A stretch of DNA of 64,000 bases from an uncultured bacterium (GTDB lineage: Bacteria; Bacillota_I; Bacilli_A; RFN20; CAG-826), in assembly GCA_949288485.1 (NCBI GenBank), contig CASEKC010000006.1, positions 28,709-92,708 on the forward strand. Reading direction: 5' to 3'. The notes under the pieces are model-generated. The model searched no databases. It saw only the letters and a program-made list of their open reading frames with translations, and was not told the DNA's origin. Made by a program: the position numbers and the translations under genes. Positions 26,560 to 40,611 of this stretch are shown here, one piece after another; position 1 is the stretch's first letter, and the number at the start of each line of letters is the position of its first letter.

Positions 26560-29349
26560 TTAATGCAATTCTCTCTTTAAATCTAGCTTTCTTAATGGTT
26601 TTAAAAGAATTATTAAAGATATTAAGGAAATGAAAAGAAGAAAAAGAATCATTATAAAAATAGAGAAAATTGAAAAATAAAAATTCGTTGCAATTCCAAA
26701 TATCTGTGTTGATAATAATTTCATTAAAAACGATATCGAAAATAAACTAAATAAACTTATTGAAAAAGAAATTAACCCACTAAATAAATTATTCATTAAA
26801 AAATATTTAATTATTTCAGTATTAGAAAACCCAATCATTATCAATATTGCGATATCTTTTTTTGATTCTAAAAATGAAATGTAATTGATAATTGAAAATA
26901 AAACAATCGAAGATAATAAAGCAATTGAACTGAAAATTAATAAAAATATAAATACATAATCCATCGTTTCTTTTAAAGAATTATTTATTTCTTTTAAAGG
27001 AGCAACTATTTCATAATCATTCAATTTCGAATTTAAAATACTAATTTCTTCTTCATTTAACTCTTTATCAAGTAAAAAAGTTACACTATTAACATTAAGT
27101 TCAAAGGCAGAAATTAAAAAGATATCTCGAAAAAGTGATATAGAAAACTCATTATTATGATAAATTTCTACTTTATTTTCATCAGTTATCCCTGAAATTC
27201 TTAATTCTATCGTTTTAAATTCAGGAGACAAACTTCCATCATCATTTTGTTTAATCGAAGTAATTGTTGAAACATATAAAGTTTTATTTAAAGGATTATC
27301 ATCTTTTAAAATTTTAGCCATCCCTTTTGAAATAGCTATTTCGAAATTGGTTAATGGATAATTTCCTTTTATTTTTTTATTCATTTTAGGGTTAAAACGA
27401 ACGGTATTATTTTCTTGTTTTAAATAATTACCTTCAGCAACAAAGTCAATATTTCCTAAAGAATAATAATCTTCATAACTAATTTTATTTGATAAATCGA
27501 TTATTTCATTTATTTTATTAAGACTTAAAGAGAAAAAAGTCGGTCGATAAAAACCATTTAATATTGATCCAAAATTTACATATCCTCCATCAGTTGAATA
27601 ATAATATTCGCCAAAATCATATTCTTTAGAAAAAGTATCAACAAACGATAAATCAATACTATTTTTTAAAGTTTGATAACAATAAACTCGATTAGAATAT
27701 TCATTTTCTTCTAAAGAGTGATGATAAATTTTTTTATCGCCATCAAAAATGTAATTTCGATATTCTACTTCTTTTGTTAATTTATTTAATAAAGAGGAAG
27801 GAAAATTTAAAGTATGAATGTAATATACTTTTTTTAAAATCCAAGGATATTCTTCCTCTTTTTCTAACTCATTAGAAGAAGGAAACATCATTAGTTTTTC
27901 AAAAACATATTCATTAAATAAATAATCATTTGAATAAATTATATTTTTTCTTCCAGGAATTACTCCTTTTAAAGAAAAAATTTGTTCATCTTCATAAGTC
28001 CAATAATCATTTCTAACTTTTAAAAGAATCGATGGTTTTTTAGTTTCAATATATTCTCCTAAAGCTTTATAGGTCTCTTTTATTTTTAATGTCTTACATA
28101 ATTCAACCATTTTTTCATTACTTAATGAAATTACAATTTCGTCTTGTTTAATTTTATTATTTATACGAGGATAAATTTCTCCTATCGAATTAAATGTTGA
28201 AACATATTGAAATTCATTAAATGAAGTTGCACTATAATCTGGAATTTTTATTTCTTCATTATAATTATTTAACAAAAATACATCGTTTTTTTCGATAAAA
28301 AATTCTTCTAAGTTATTTAAATATGAACAGCCAACATAATCGACTTCATCTGGATTATTGACCATAATTTCTACAACATCATCAAAAGAAGCTGAATAAT
28401 AAGATAAAATTCCTGCATCATCTTCTTTTCTTTTTAATAAAATAGCGTTTTCTCCACCCATTCCTTCAAAAGAAGAAATTATCATATTAGTTAAACCATC
28501 TTTTAAATAAAAAGTTAATCCGCTAACTAATAATGAAAAAGATAAAAATGAAATAATCGATGTTGTTCTTACTTTTTTAGATTTAAATAAATTTTTAAAA
28601 TGATTAAAAATAAAGCTGAAATTTATCTTTTTTAAAGACATTTTTTTCTTTTCTTTACTTAATAAAATTCTTTCTTTATTAATTTCATTTTCAATTTTTT
28701 CTTCTTTTAATCCATCTTTTTCTAATTTCAAAATATAATCACTGTATTTATAAGCTAAATCTTTATTGTGTGTTACAACAATTACTAAATGATCTAAAGA
28801 AAGATTTCGTAGGTATGAAAATATTTTCATACTATTTTCATTATCTAAAGATCCACTTGGTTCATCAGCTAAAATTATAGATGGATTATTAATTAACGCT
28901 CTAACAATTGCTACTCTTTGTTTTTCTCCACCACTTAAATCTTTAACTAATGAATATTTAAGGTGATTTACATCGAATTTATATAATAAATCTTCTATTT
29001 TTCTATCTTTTTTATTTTTAGAAATATTAACTCCATTGAATGCTAAATTAATATTGTTATAAACACTATCTTCTTCAAAAAGATTAAAAGATTGAAAAAT
29101 AAAACCAATATTATTAATTCTAAAAAGTCTTTTTTCTTTCTCATTTATTTTATTTATTCCCTTGTTAAAGTAAAAAATATTTCCGCTTGTTTCTTTTTCA
29201 ATTATAGAAATTAAATTTAAAAGAGTAGATTTTCCACTTCCTGATTCTCCCAAAATAGAATAAAAACCATTTTCTTTGAAAGTATAATTTAGGTCTTCAA
29301 AAATAACTTCGTTATTATATTTTTTTGTTAAACCTTCTATTTTTAACAT
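26560..29349 (-). CDS. ABC exporter, fused ATPase and FtsX-like permease (half 1)
   Basis: 929 aa from ATG at 29347-29349 (MLKIEGLTKKYNN), chosen for AAGGAGG seven bases upstream. Residues 1-220 are a MacB/LolD-type ATPase: Walker A GESGSGKST, Q-loop FQSFNLFEE, signature LSGGEKQR, Walker B IILADEPSG, H-loop VVTHN. After a linker comes one helix (about 270-290), a large extracytoplasmic domain (about 290-780) and three C-terminal helices in an FtsX fold. The upstream gene has the same architecture and their ends overlap, so they probably form a heterodimer. Export of a peptide, lipoprotein or antimicrobial is inferred; cargo unknown. Confidence 0.9.
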   Translation of the reverse strand: MLKIEGLTKKYNNEVIFEDLNYTFKENGFYSILGESGSGKSTLLNLISIIEKETSGNIFYFNKGINKINEKEKRLFRINNIGFIFQSFNLFEEDSVYNNINLAFNGVNISKNKKDRKIEDLLYKFDVNHLKYSLVKDLSGGEKQRVAIVRALINNPSIILADEPSGSLDNENSMKIFSYLRNLSLDHLVIVVTHNKDLAYKYSDYILKLEKDGLKEEKIENEINKERILLSKEKKKMSLKKINFSFIFNHFKNLFKSKKVRTTSIISFLSFSLLVSGLTFYLKDGLTNMIISSFEGMGGENAILLKRKEDDAGILSYYSASFDDVVEIMVNNPDEVDYVGCSYLNNLEEFFIEKNDVFLLNNYNEEIKIPDYSATSFNEFQYVSTFNSIGEIYPRINNKIKQDEIVISLSNEKMVELCKTLKIKETYKALGEYIETKKPSILLKVRNDYWTYEDEQIFSLKGVIPGRKNIIYSNDYLFNEYVFEKLMMFPSSNELEKEEEYPWILKKVYYIHTLNFPSSLLNKLTKEVEYRNYIFDGDKKIYHHSLEENEYSNRVYCYQTLKNSIDLSFVDTFSKEYDFGEYYYSTDGGYVNFGSILNGFYRPTFFSLSLNKINEIIDLSNKISYEDYYSLGNIDFVAEGNYLKQENNTVRFNPKMNKKIKGNYPLTNFEIAISKGMAKILKDDNPLNKTLYVSTITSIKQNDDGSLSPEFKTIELRISGITDENKVEIYHNNEFSISLFRDIFLISAFELNVNSVTFLLDKELNEEEISILNSKLNDYEIVAPLKEINNSLKETMDYVFIFLLIFSSIALLSSIVLFSIINYISFLESKKDIAILIMIGFSNTEIIKYFLMNNLFSGLISFSISLFSLFSISFLMKLLSTQIFGIATNFYFSIFSIFIMILFLLFISLISLIILLKPLRKLDLKRELH

Positions 29350-29350
29350 A

Positions 29351-31360
29351 TCATTCCTCCTTAAGTTCACTAGCAATATCAATATTTTTTGAAACTAAAA
29401 GAGGAATTAATGCTGAAAATAAAATTATTAAAAAATATATTATAAATATAATTAAAAAGAAGAAAATTGATGGATTTATAGTTAAATTTAACGTTAAAAG
29501 AGAGTTAATTTTATTTAAAATTGGATTTTTAATTAAATTAAATAATATAATTCCTCCAATAAAAGAAATTAGATAAATGATTAAAGGTTCCAAAACATAA
29601 ATTAAATCGATACTTTTTTTATTAGATCCAAGTAAAAATAAAATTGCTCTTTCTTTTTTACTTGATAAATAAGAATAAAAAGTTAATGAAAATATTATAA
29701 AAAATGAAGTTAAAGAAATAATTATTATAAAAATAATTAAGGCAATAAAAAGAGTATTTATTATATCTTTAAAAGAAGAGATTATCGTTCTTGAATCATT
29801 ATAAAAACGATAATCATCGATATTTTCTTCATTATCAATAAAAAGATTAAATCTAGAAAAATCATATTTTTCTATAAATAAATAAGAGGAATAAGAAGTT
29901 AAAGGATCATTATTTTCAGCTTTTCTAAGTAAATCTAAATAGGTAGTTTTATTATTTTCTAAAGAAGAAAAATTACTTGCTAGAGTAAGCGATAAATAAT
30001 TTTCAAAAAAACTATATGAATAATAGATTTTAGGTGTTGATAAAAAGTTAAATTCTTTGCTTACTTCTTTTATTAGAAAATTAATATCAAAATTAAAAGT
30101 TTCTTTTATTTCATCATTTATTACTTTTGAATATGCACTATATTCATTTTCACTTTTAAAATTAATAGTTATTCCTTCCTTATATTCTTTTATATATGAA
30201 GAGATAAAAGCTTCATTAACAATTATTTCATTATCCATTAATTCAAAAGAAGGTTCAAAAACAATATTTTCATATGTATTTCCATCAATATTAATAACAT
30301 TATTTTTAAAGAAATAATCAAAATTATCTTTAATAATATAATTATTAAAGTCATTCTCTTTTAAAAATGTCATTAATTCCATATTATCTATTTTTTCTTT
30401 TTTCTCAATTGCTAAAGAAGAATCGTTTATCGAAGTTTTGAAACTTCGATAAACTTCATAAATATTATAATTAGGATAAGAATATATTAAGTTTTTAGAT
30501 GTATTATTTATATTTATATAAAATGAAAAAGAAAAGATAGTTATAAGTAAAGAAAAAATAACTGATAATCCCATAAATACATTTCTTTTTATATTTTTAA
30601 ATAAGTTTCTTAATAATAAAGGAAAATAAAATTTAATTCTTTCTTTTACTTTCTTTTTATTTTTAATAATATTTAAATTTTCATTAGGATTATCTTTTAA
30701 AACATTATTTAATAAATATCCTTCTTCTAAAAAGATGATTGATCCATCTGCGTATTTATTAACTAATTCTTCATTATGTGTAACTACTAAAACTAGTGAA
30801 TTTTCACTAATTTTCTTTAATTCTTCCATTAAAACAATAGATGAATCATTATCTAAAGCTCCTGTAGGCTCATCAGCTAAAATAATTTTTGGATTATTAA
30901 TTAAAGCGCGAATTAACCCTAAACGTTGTTTTTCTCCTCCACTTAAAGAATATACTTTTTGATCTAATTTATCGCTTAATCTAAATTTTGCTAAATATCT
31001 TTTAACAATATTTTCATCAATATCTTCTTTAATTAATGAAGCAATTGATAAATTTTCTTTTAAGGTTAAATCATTAAATAGATTAAAAGATTGAAATAAT
31101 ATTCCTATTTCATTTTTATAAAATAATGTTTTTTCTTCGTAAGTCATACTATCAATTCTTTTATTATTTATCTTTATATAACCTTTTGTTGGTTTATATA
31201 ATCCTTCGATTAAATTTAGAAGAGTCGATTTTCCACTTCCACTTTTCCCTTCAATAAAATAAATTCCTTTTTCAGGGAGATAAAAGGACAAATTGTTCAT
31301 CACCGGTATTTTTCTTTTATTTACTTCAAATACCATTTTCAAATTTTTAACTTCAATCAT
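29351..31360 (-). CDS. ABC exporter, fused ATPase and FtsX-like permease (half 2)
   Basis: 669 aa from ATG at 31358-31360 (MIEVKNLKMVFEV, the typical ATPase start); the frame extends 13 codons further to 31399. Walker A GKSGSGKST, Q-loop FQSFNLF, signature LSGGEKQR, Walker B IILADEPTG, H-loop VVTHN in the first 220 residues; then a helix, an extracytoplasmic part of about 270 residues, and three C-terminal helices (FtsX type). No ribosome-binding site precedes MIEV; instead the sequence is the element also found before recA. Stop TGA sits one base before the ATG of half 1. Confidence 0.9.
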   Translation of the reverse strand: MIEVKNLKMVFEVNKRKIPVMNNLSFYLPEKGIYFIEGKSGSGKSTLLNLIEGLYKPTKGYIKINNKRIDSMTYEEKTLFYKNEIGILFQSFNLFNDLTLKENLSIASLIKEDIDENIVKRYLAKFRLSDKLDQKVYSLSGGEKQRLGLIRALINNPKIILADEPTGALDNDSSIVLMEELKKISENSLVLVVTHNEELVNKYADGSIIFLEEGYLLNNVLKDNPNENLNIIKNKKKVKERIKFYFPLLLRNLFKNIKRNVFMGLSVIFSLLITIFSFSFYININNTSKNLIYSYPNYNIYEVYRSFKTSINDSSLAIEKKEKIDNMELMTFLKENDFNNYIIKDNFDYFFKNNVINIDGNTYENIVFEPSFELMDNEIIVNEAFISSYIKEYKEGITINFKSENEYSAYSKVINDEIKETFNFDINFLIKEVSKEFNFLSTPKIYYSYSFFENYLSLTLASNFSSLENNKTTYLDLLRKAENNDPLTSYSSYLFIEKYDFSRFNLFIDNEENIDDYRFYNDSRTIISSFKDIINTLFIALIIFIIIISLTSFFIIFSLTFYSYLSSKKERAILFLLGSNKKSIDLIYVLEPLIIYLISFIGGIILFNLIKNPILNKINSLLTLNLTINPSIFFFLIIFIIYFLIILFSALIPLLVSKNIDIASELKEE

Positions 31361-31399
31361 ATATAATACAAGAATGCTAGAAATTAAAAATTTATGCAT
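31360..31399 (-). promoter_or_regulatory. Copy of the recA leader element before the ABC operon
   Basis: Minus strand, the stretch ending at MIEV. Thirty-three of 36 bases match the recA leader, and in the frame of the ABC gene it reads [13 protein letters not shown]. No Shine-Dalgarno sequence is visible in or next to it. See the recA leader entry. Confidence 0.45.
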
Positions 31400-31424
31400 A
31401 AAAAATGAAATTTTTTTAAAATAA

Positions 31425-31452
31425 AGAAAAAAGACTACATTTTTGTAGCCTT
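31425..31452 (-). terminator. Terminator of the 46-aa ORF unit
   Basis: Minus strand GGCTACA, AAAAA loop, TGTAGTC, TTTTTTC. It lies ten bases after the small ORF's stop and before the ABC operon, so the ORF is a separate transcript. Confidence 0.8.
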
Positions 31453-31460
31453 TTTCTTTT

Positions 31461-31601
31461 TTAAAGATCTAAATCTTTTAAATCTAGATAAGTGACATAG
31501 TCGTTTATAAAGTTTTCCAACCCATTTTCATTTCTGTATGAATTCGTGTCTTTATAAGAATGACGTCTGCCACTCATCATATTAATGAGTTTTTTAATCA
31601 T
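31461..31601 (-). CDS. 46-aa protein, unknown, strongly promoted
   Basis: ORF from ATG at 31599-31601, protein starting MIKKLINMMSGRRHSYKD and ending TYLDLKDLDL. The AAGGAG site lies nine bases upstream. A perfect consensus promoter, a leader with a 7-bp closing repeat and a terminator frame it. The N-terminal half is basic and amphipathic, the end acidic; no signal peptide or family recognised. Placement before two ABC exporters would suit a small exported or regulatory peptide, but this is a guess. Confidence 0.6.
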   Translation of the reverse strand: MIKKLINMMSGRRHSYKDTNSYRNENGLENFINDYVTYLDLKDLDL

Positions 31602-31625
31602 TCTTATCGTCTCCTTTTCGTTTTA

Positions 31626-31681
31626 CTTAAGCTATAAATTGATATGTATTTGGGTCATAAACATTATCTAATTTGCTTAAG
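31626..31681 (-). promoter_or_regulatory. Paired leader of the 46-aa ORF
   Basis: On the RNA, CTTAAGC at the predicted 5' end (31675-31681) pairs with GCTTAAG (31626-31632), and AAATT next to it with AATTT. The stem starts at the expected transcription start, so almost the whole 80-base leader is enclosed. Confidence 0.5.
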
Positions 31682-31688
31682 GTCATTT

Positions 31689-31717
31689 ATTATAGGCGGA
31701 AAACGAAATTATGTCAA
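31689..31717 (-). promoter_or_regulatory. Consensus sigma-A promoter
   Basis: Minus strand TTGACA (31712-31717), 17 bases, TATAAT (31689-31694): exact consensus. Confidence 0.9.
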
Positions 31718-31721
31718 GTTC

Positions 31722-31766
31722 ATTTTTTTAACATTGTGTAACATTTTTTTGAACATTGATGTAACA
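31722..31766 (-). repeat. Tandem 22-bp repeat upstream of the promoter
   Basis: Minus strand TGTTACATCAATGTT-C-AAAAAAA followed by TGTTACA-CAATGTT-AAAAAAA, two nearly identical units; a GTAAACATTTTGTTAC piece lies just beyond. Probably regulator binding sites of the adjacent promoter. Confidence 0.55.
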
Positions 31767-31791
31767 AAATGTTTACATAGTGTAAAAAATT

Positions 31792-33141
31792 TTAATCAGC
31801 GAGTGTTCCCATTGGATCCCAAGGTGCTAAAACAGTTGGATTTTCATTATAAGCATCAAGTTCTTCTTTTGTTAAATATTTCTTTAAAATAACTGCTTGA
31901 TAAACAAAAGAATCAAACCACGAAGATGACATAACAAAATATCCTTTATTTCCAACATCATCTCCCCAAGAATTTTCTACCTTATAACGATTAACTTTTC
32001 CATCCTTTTTATTATAACCAGTTAAACACATTGCATGATTCATAACCGAAGCATGGAAATCTAACATATCTTCTTTTTCAAATTTATAGTCGATATTAAA
32101 TGCACTTAAATAATCAAAACTTAAATCATCCCAAATTCCAGCTTTTCTATTACGATAAAAAGAAACGTCACTACCAAACCAAACAATATTATTATCATCG
32201 ATTTGTTTTTCAACTAATTCTTTAATTCTTTCCATTGGAAGATTTAAATGTTTAATACATTTTCCTTCGACAACATTATTTAAATAATCAATTGTATAAA
32301 CTTTATTAAATGGTTTATCTTTTGTTGGAGAATTAATAATAGAAACATATTCATCAATTTCTTCACCAATATATTTATCAAAGAATTCTTTTGGAGTTAA
32401 ACCTTTTTCAAGATGATAAACATCATCTTTATCGTAATATTCAAAATCAAATTCACTTGGTGGGACACCAAAAGAATTTGTTAATAAGTTATAAATATTT
32501 TCTAAATATTCATTTTTTAAAGCATGAATTTCATCCTTTTTACCTTCATTAGCTAATTTTTTTGCTTTTGCAGCAAAACTTCTAAGATAAGTATTTAAAA
32601 GGTGATTTGATTCCATTGTGTTTGATGATTGATATGTTTCATTGAAGTTGTTTTTAGGTAAAATACCATATTTAACAACTAAATTTCTAAACATATCCCA
32701 TTGTCCACCATCACCAACAGCATTAGTTAAAACATGCATCAAAACTCTTTCATCTGGTTCATTATCGATTAAATCAATAATTGAAGTTAAACAATAATTT
32801 GCTTTTTCAAATTTATCACATAAAGCAATGTAATTTTGAGATAATTCAAAATTTCTTAAATTTAATTTTTTTGCAATAATTTCTCTTAAAACGTTTAAGC
32901 CAGCAAAAATCCAGCATCTTCCACTAGCTTTTTGATTACAAACAGGTAATGTTTTTACTTCATTTGAGAAAATGAAAGTTGTATCAATTTCATTTTTATT
33001 ATCATAAACTACATCAACAATTGGATTTTTAATTAAAGAATGTCTAACACAAGCATTCTTTTTATCATTTAAATATTTTTCTTTTAAGTTTGATGATAAA
33101 TCTAATGAAATTGCTTCTTTATTAATATCAACATTTTTCAT
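31792..33141 (-). CDS. pepC: C1-family aminopeptidase C / bleomycin hydrolase
   Basis: 449 aa, cytosolic cysteine peptidase forming a hexamer in relatives. The catalytic Cys is Cys76 in NQKASGRCWIFAGLN, the His in SVMNHAMCLTGY and the Asn in KVENSWGDDVGNKGYF. Length is normal. It follows gatB after about 20 bases on the same strand and may be the last gene of that operon. Confidence 0.95.
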   Translation of the reverse strand: MKNVDINKEAISLDLSSNLKEKYLNDKKNACVRHSLIKNPIVDVVYDNKNEIDTTFIFSNEVKTLPVCNQKASGRCWIFAGLNVLREIIAKKLNLRNFELSQNYIALCDKFEKANYCLTSIIDLIDNEPDERVLMHVLTNAVGDGGQWDMFRNLVVKYGILPKNNFNETYQSSNTMESNHLLNTYLRSFAAKAKKLANEGKKDEIHALKNEYLENIYNLLTNSFGVPPSEFDFEYYDKDDVYHLEKGLTPKEFFDKYIGEEIDEYVSIINSPTKDKPFNKVYTIDYLNNVVEGKCIKHLNLPMERIKELVEKQIDDNNIVWFGSDVSFYRNRKAGIWDDLSFDYLSAFNIDYKFEKEDMLDFHASVMNHAMCLTGYNKKDGKVNRYKVENSWGDDVGNKGYFVMSSSWFDSFVYQAVILKKYLTKEELDAYNENPTVLAPWDPMGTLAD

Positions 33142-33161
33142 ACTTCTTCCCTTTCTTCTAA

Positions 33162-34586
33162 TTATTTTTTTAATTCTTCAACAATAAGTTTATTTGCAAC
33201 AATTGGATCAACTTTTCCTTTGTTTTTCTTCATAAGTAAACCCATAACGAAGCCTTGAGCTCTGGTTTTACCATTTTTAAAATCATCAGGAAGAGTTGGA
33301 TTTTGAGCGATAATTTCTTGAATATCACTTCTAATTTGATTTTCATCAAAAATAATTGTTGCACCCATTTCTTCTTTTAAAACTAATGGTGATTTATTAG
33401 TTTCAATCATTTTTGCAAAAATATCTTTTCCTTGTTTTGAATTAATTTTCTTTTCATTTAAAAGAATAACTAAATCAGCAATATCTTTAGCTTTTACCTT
33501 AAATTCATTGATAGTTAAGTCATTTTTATTTAAATAACCTAAAACTTCAGAAATAATATAATTTGCTAAAGGTTGATATAAATCAGTATATTTTGCTGCT
33601 TCATCATAATAAACAGATAATTCTTTACTTGAAAGCAAGATTTTTGCATCAACTAAATTTAATTTATAATCGTTCTCAAATCTTTCAAGTTTTTGATCAT
33701 ATAATTCATTAGATGTTTTAATTGCATTTTCAATAAATTTACCACTTAAATGAACTGGTGGAATATTGCCTTCACTAAAATATTTATAATCAACTGCATC
33801 AGTTTTAACTCTCATCAATACAGTTTCTTTTTTAGCTTCATCAAAACGGCGTGTTTCTTGTTGAATTTTCTCACCTTTAATTAAAAGAGAAGCTTGTCTC
33901 ATCATTTCATAATCAATTGCTGTTTCAATATTTGCAGTTGAATTTAAGTTTTTAACCTCTACTTTTGTTCCAAATTTATCACTTCCAAATGGTCTAATAG
34001 AAACGTTAACATCGCATCTAAGTGAACCATTTTCCATTCTTCCATCACTAACATCTAAATATGTAACAATTTCTTTAATTTTTTCGACATATTTTCTTGC
34101 TTCTTCACCATTTCTAATTTCAGGATAAGAAACGATTTCAACAAGAGGAATACCAGCACGGTTATAATCAAGAAGAGTATAATCACTAAAATGGTGTTGC
34201 ATTGCAGTATCTTCTTCCATGTGAAGTCTTTCGATACCGATTTTTTTCTTTTTACCATCAATTTCAATTTCTAAATAACCATTTTTACCAATTGGACGAT
34301 CTTGTTGAGTGATTTGATATCCTTTTGGTAAGTCAGAATAGAAATAATTTTTACGATCAAAATATAAAGTATGATCGATTTCCATATGTAAAGCATTACA
34401 AACTCTAATTGCATTGATAACACCTTGTTTATTTAAACGAGGTAAAGAACCAGGATAAGCTAAATCTAAAAATGTAATATTAGTATTTGGTTCACTTTTA
34501 AATTGAATTGGAGCATTTGAAAACATTTTTGATTTTGTTTTCATCTCAACGTGGATTTCAAGACCAATAACAGCTTCAAAATTCAT
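33162..34586 (-). CDS. gatB: Asp-tRNA(Asn)/Glu-tRNA(Gln) amidotransferase subunit B
   Basis: 474 aa. tRNA-binding and kinase-like subunit of GatCAB. Typical start VIGLEIHVEMKTKSKMFSNAP, then YPGSLPRLNK, FDRKNYFYSDLPKGYQITQ, MEEDTA, DYNRAGIPLVEIVS and the YqeY-like C-terminus with MGLLMKKNKGKVDP. Two bases after gatA. Confidence 0.98.
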   Translation of the reverse strand: MNFEAVIGLEIHVEMKTKSKMFSNAPIQFKSEPNTNITFLDLAYPGSLPRLNKQGVINAIRVCNALHMEIDHTLYFDRKNYFYSDLPKGYQITQQDRPIGKNGYLEIEIDGKKKKIGIERLHMEEDTAMQHHFSDYTLLDYNRAGIPLVEIVSYPEIRNGEEARKYVEKIKEIVTYLDVSDGRMENGSLRCDVNVSIRPFGSDKFGTKVEVKNLNSTANIETAIDYEMMRQASLLIKGEKIQQETRRFDEAKKETVLMRVKTDAVDYKYFSEGNIPPVHLSGKFIENAIKTSNELYDQKLERFENDYKLNLVDAKILLSSKELSVYYDEAAKYTDLYQPLANYIISEVLGYLNKNDLTINEFKVKAKDIADLVILLNEKKINSKQGKDIFAKMIETNKSPLVLKEEMGATIIFDENQIRSDIQEIIAQNPTLPDDFKNGKTRAQGFVMGLLMKKNKGKVDPIVANKLIVEELKK

Positions 34587-34588
34587 AA

Positions 34589-36064
34589 TTATTTAGCCTC
34601 CTTTTCTTTTAAAGTAACAGTAGAAAGATTTTTTAATCTTAAAATATCTTCAAAATCTTTTGCAATTTCAAAAACTTTTTCATCATCAAAGATTTTTCCA
34701 GTAATTGAAAGGCCAAAAGGAAGATGTTCTTTAATTCCTAAAGGAATAGTAATTGAAGGGAATCCACCAAAATTTCCTATTCCTAAATAGTTATCAGCAA
34801 TTAAATATGTATCATCAAGATTATCGCTAACTTCATTTAATGAATGAGCGGTTGTAGGAGAAGCTGGAGCGATAAAACAATCATATTTTTTGAATATTTC
34901 ATTAACTTTATCAACAATAACTCTTCTAACTTTTTTAGCTTTTAAATAAACTTCTTCTTGGTTTTCACTCATTAAAGCATAAGATCCTAAAACAAATCTT
35001 CTTTTAATAAGTTCGCTAAATCCTTCATTTCTAGTATTAAACATTACTTCTTGGTAACTATTTCCTTCTTTTCTATTTCCAAATTTAACACCATCTAAAT
35101 TTGCGTTATTTGAAGTAGCTTCTGCACTGGAAATAATAATATAAGCAGGATAAATAGCTTTTAAAATCGTTGAATCAATTGAAACAAAATCAACAACGTT
35201 TCCTTCTTCTTTAGCTTTAGCAATTAAATTATTAAAATCATTTAAGATTTTTTCATCTTTAATAGATTCAATAACTTCTTTTAAAACAGCAATTTTATAA
35301 CTACCTTTCTTTTCTTTTAAAGGATAAACTTTATTTCTTTCTTTTAATGAAGAAGTATAATCTCTTTCATCATATTTATTTAAATAATCAAATAAAATAG
35401 CAGCATCATCGACACTTCTTGTAAAATAACCAACGTGATCTAATGAAACTGAGAAAGGGAATAAACCAAATCTAGAAATAAGACCATAGGTAGGTTTATA
35501 TCCAACAAGTCCAGAATATGAAGCTGGTTTTCTAATAGAGTCACCAGTATCACTTCCTAAAGCAAAAGGAACATAAGAACCAGCTGTAACAACAGCACTT
35601 CCACTTGAAGAACCACCAATTAAATGGTTTTTAGTTTCATCGTATGGATTATATTGAATTCCTTTATGACCACTTTTTCCACTTCCACCCATTGCAAGTT
35701 CATCTAAAGTAGTTTTTGCAATCATAATTGCCTTATTTTCTTTTAAAATTTTAATAACGGTAGCATCAAAAGAAGGAATATATCCGTTTAAAATATTGCT
35801 TCCTGCGGTTGTTTCAATGCCTCTTGTAGATAAATTATCTTTTGCTACATAAGGAATACCGAATAAAAAATTATCGGCAGGAACTTCTTCGTTATCCAAT
35901 TTTAATGCTTCATTTAAAGCCTCTTCATAATTTGTTTCTTCTAAAGCATTAAATTTATCATTTTTACATCTTTCAATAGCTTCTTTAACTAAATCAGATA
36001 CTTTTACTTCTTTTTTAAGTAATGCTTCATGCATTTCTTTTATTGTTAAATCTAAATAACTCAT
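34589..36064 (-). CDS. gatA: Asp-tRNA(Asn)/Glu-tRNA(Gln) amidotransferase subunit A
   Basis: 491 aa amidase producing ammonia from glutamine. The Ser-cisSer-Lys triad is seen: Lys in IPYVAKDNLST, the glycine-serine stretch GGSSSGSAVVTAG and the nucleophile region GSDTGDSIRKPASYSG. Starts two bases after gatC. Confidence 0.98.
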   Translation of the reverse strand: MSYLDLTIKEMHEALLKKEVKVSDLVKEAIERCKNDKFNALEETNYEEALNEALKLDNEEVPADNFLFGIPYVAKDNLSTRGIETTAGSNILNGYIPSFDATVIKILKENKAIMIAKTTLDELAMGGSGKSGHKGIQYNPYDETKNHLIGGSSSGSAVVTAGSYVPFALGSDTGDSIRKPASYSGLVGYKPTYGLISRFGLFPFSVSLDHVGYFTRSVDDAAILFDYLNKYDERDYTSSLKERNKVYPLKEKKGSYKIAVLKEVIESIKDEKILNDFNNLIAKAKEEGNVVDFVSIDSTILKAIYPAYIIISSAEATSNNANLDGVKFGNRKEGNSYQEVMFNTRNEGFSELIKRRFVLGSYALMSENQEEVYLKAKKVRRVIVDKVNEIFKKYDCFIAPASPTTAHSLNEVSDNLDDTYLIADNYLGIGNFGGFPSITIPLGIKEHLPFGLSITGKIFDDEKVFEIAKDFEDILRLKNLSTVTLKEKEAK

Positions 36065-36066
36065 AA

Positions 36067-36372
36067 TTAATTGACCACCTTTGGAAGTTTAACTTGTCCA
36101 TCTCTATGAACTTTAGCATTATTTAACATTTCTTCTTTATTAATTTCATCTTCTTTTATTGGTTCATCATCTCTTAAAAGAGAAAAAGATTCATCAATAT
36201 AAGGGAAAGACATTGGTTCGACATCATTTAAACCTTCAATATCATCCATTAATTTAAGTTGTTTGGTAATTATTGTAAATTCGTTTAAAAGAGTGTCGTA
36301 TTCTTCATCTTTCATGTCGAACAATAATCGCTTTGCTGCATCTTGTAAGACAGCTTTATTAACTTCTTTCAT
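36067..36372 (-). CDS. gatC: Asp-tRNA(Asn)/Glu-tRNA(Gln) amidotransferase subunit C
   Basis: 101 aa belt subunit that holds GatA and GatB. The LNEFTIITKQLKLMDDIEGLNDVEPM segment and the LRDDEP end (usually LRED) define it. The first helix is shorter in identity to other GatC but the context settles the call. Confidence 0.94.
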   Translation of the reverse strand: MKEVNKAVLQDAAKRLLFDMKDEEYDTLLNEFTIITKQLKLMDDIEGLNDVEPMSFPYIDESFSLLRDDEPIKEDEINKEEMLNNAKVHRDGQVKLPKVVN

Positions 36373-36374
36373 TG

Positions 36375-40611
<4,237 letters not shown>

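Noticed and set aside
31644..31892. 82-codon plus-strand frame
   Set aside because: Covers the consensus promoter of the small ORF and the 3' end of pepC; protein composition is not gene-like.
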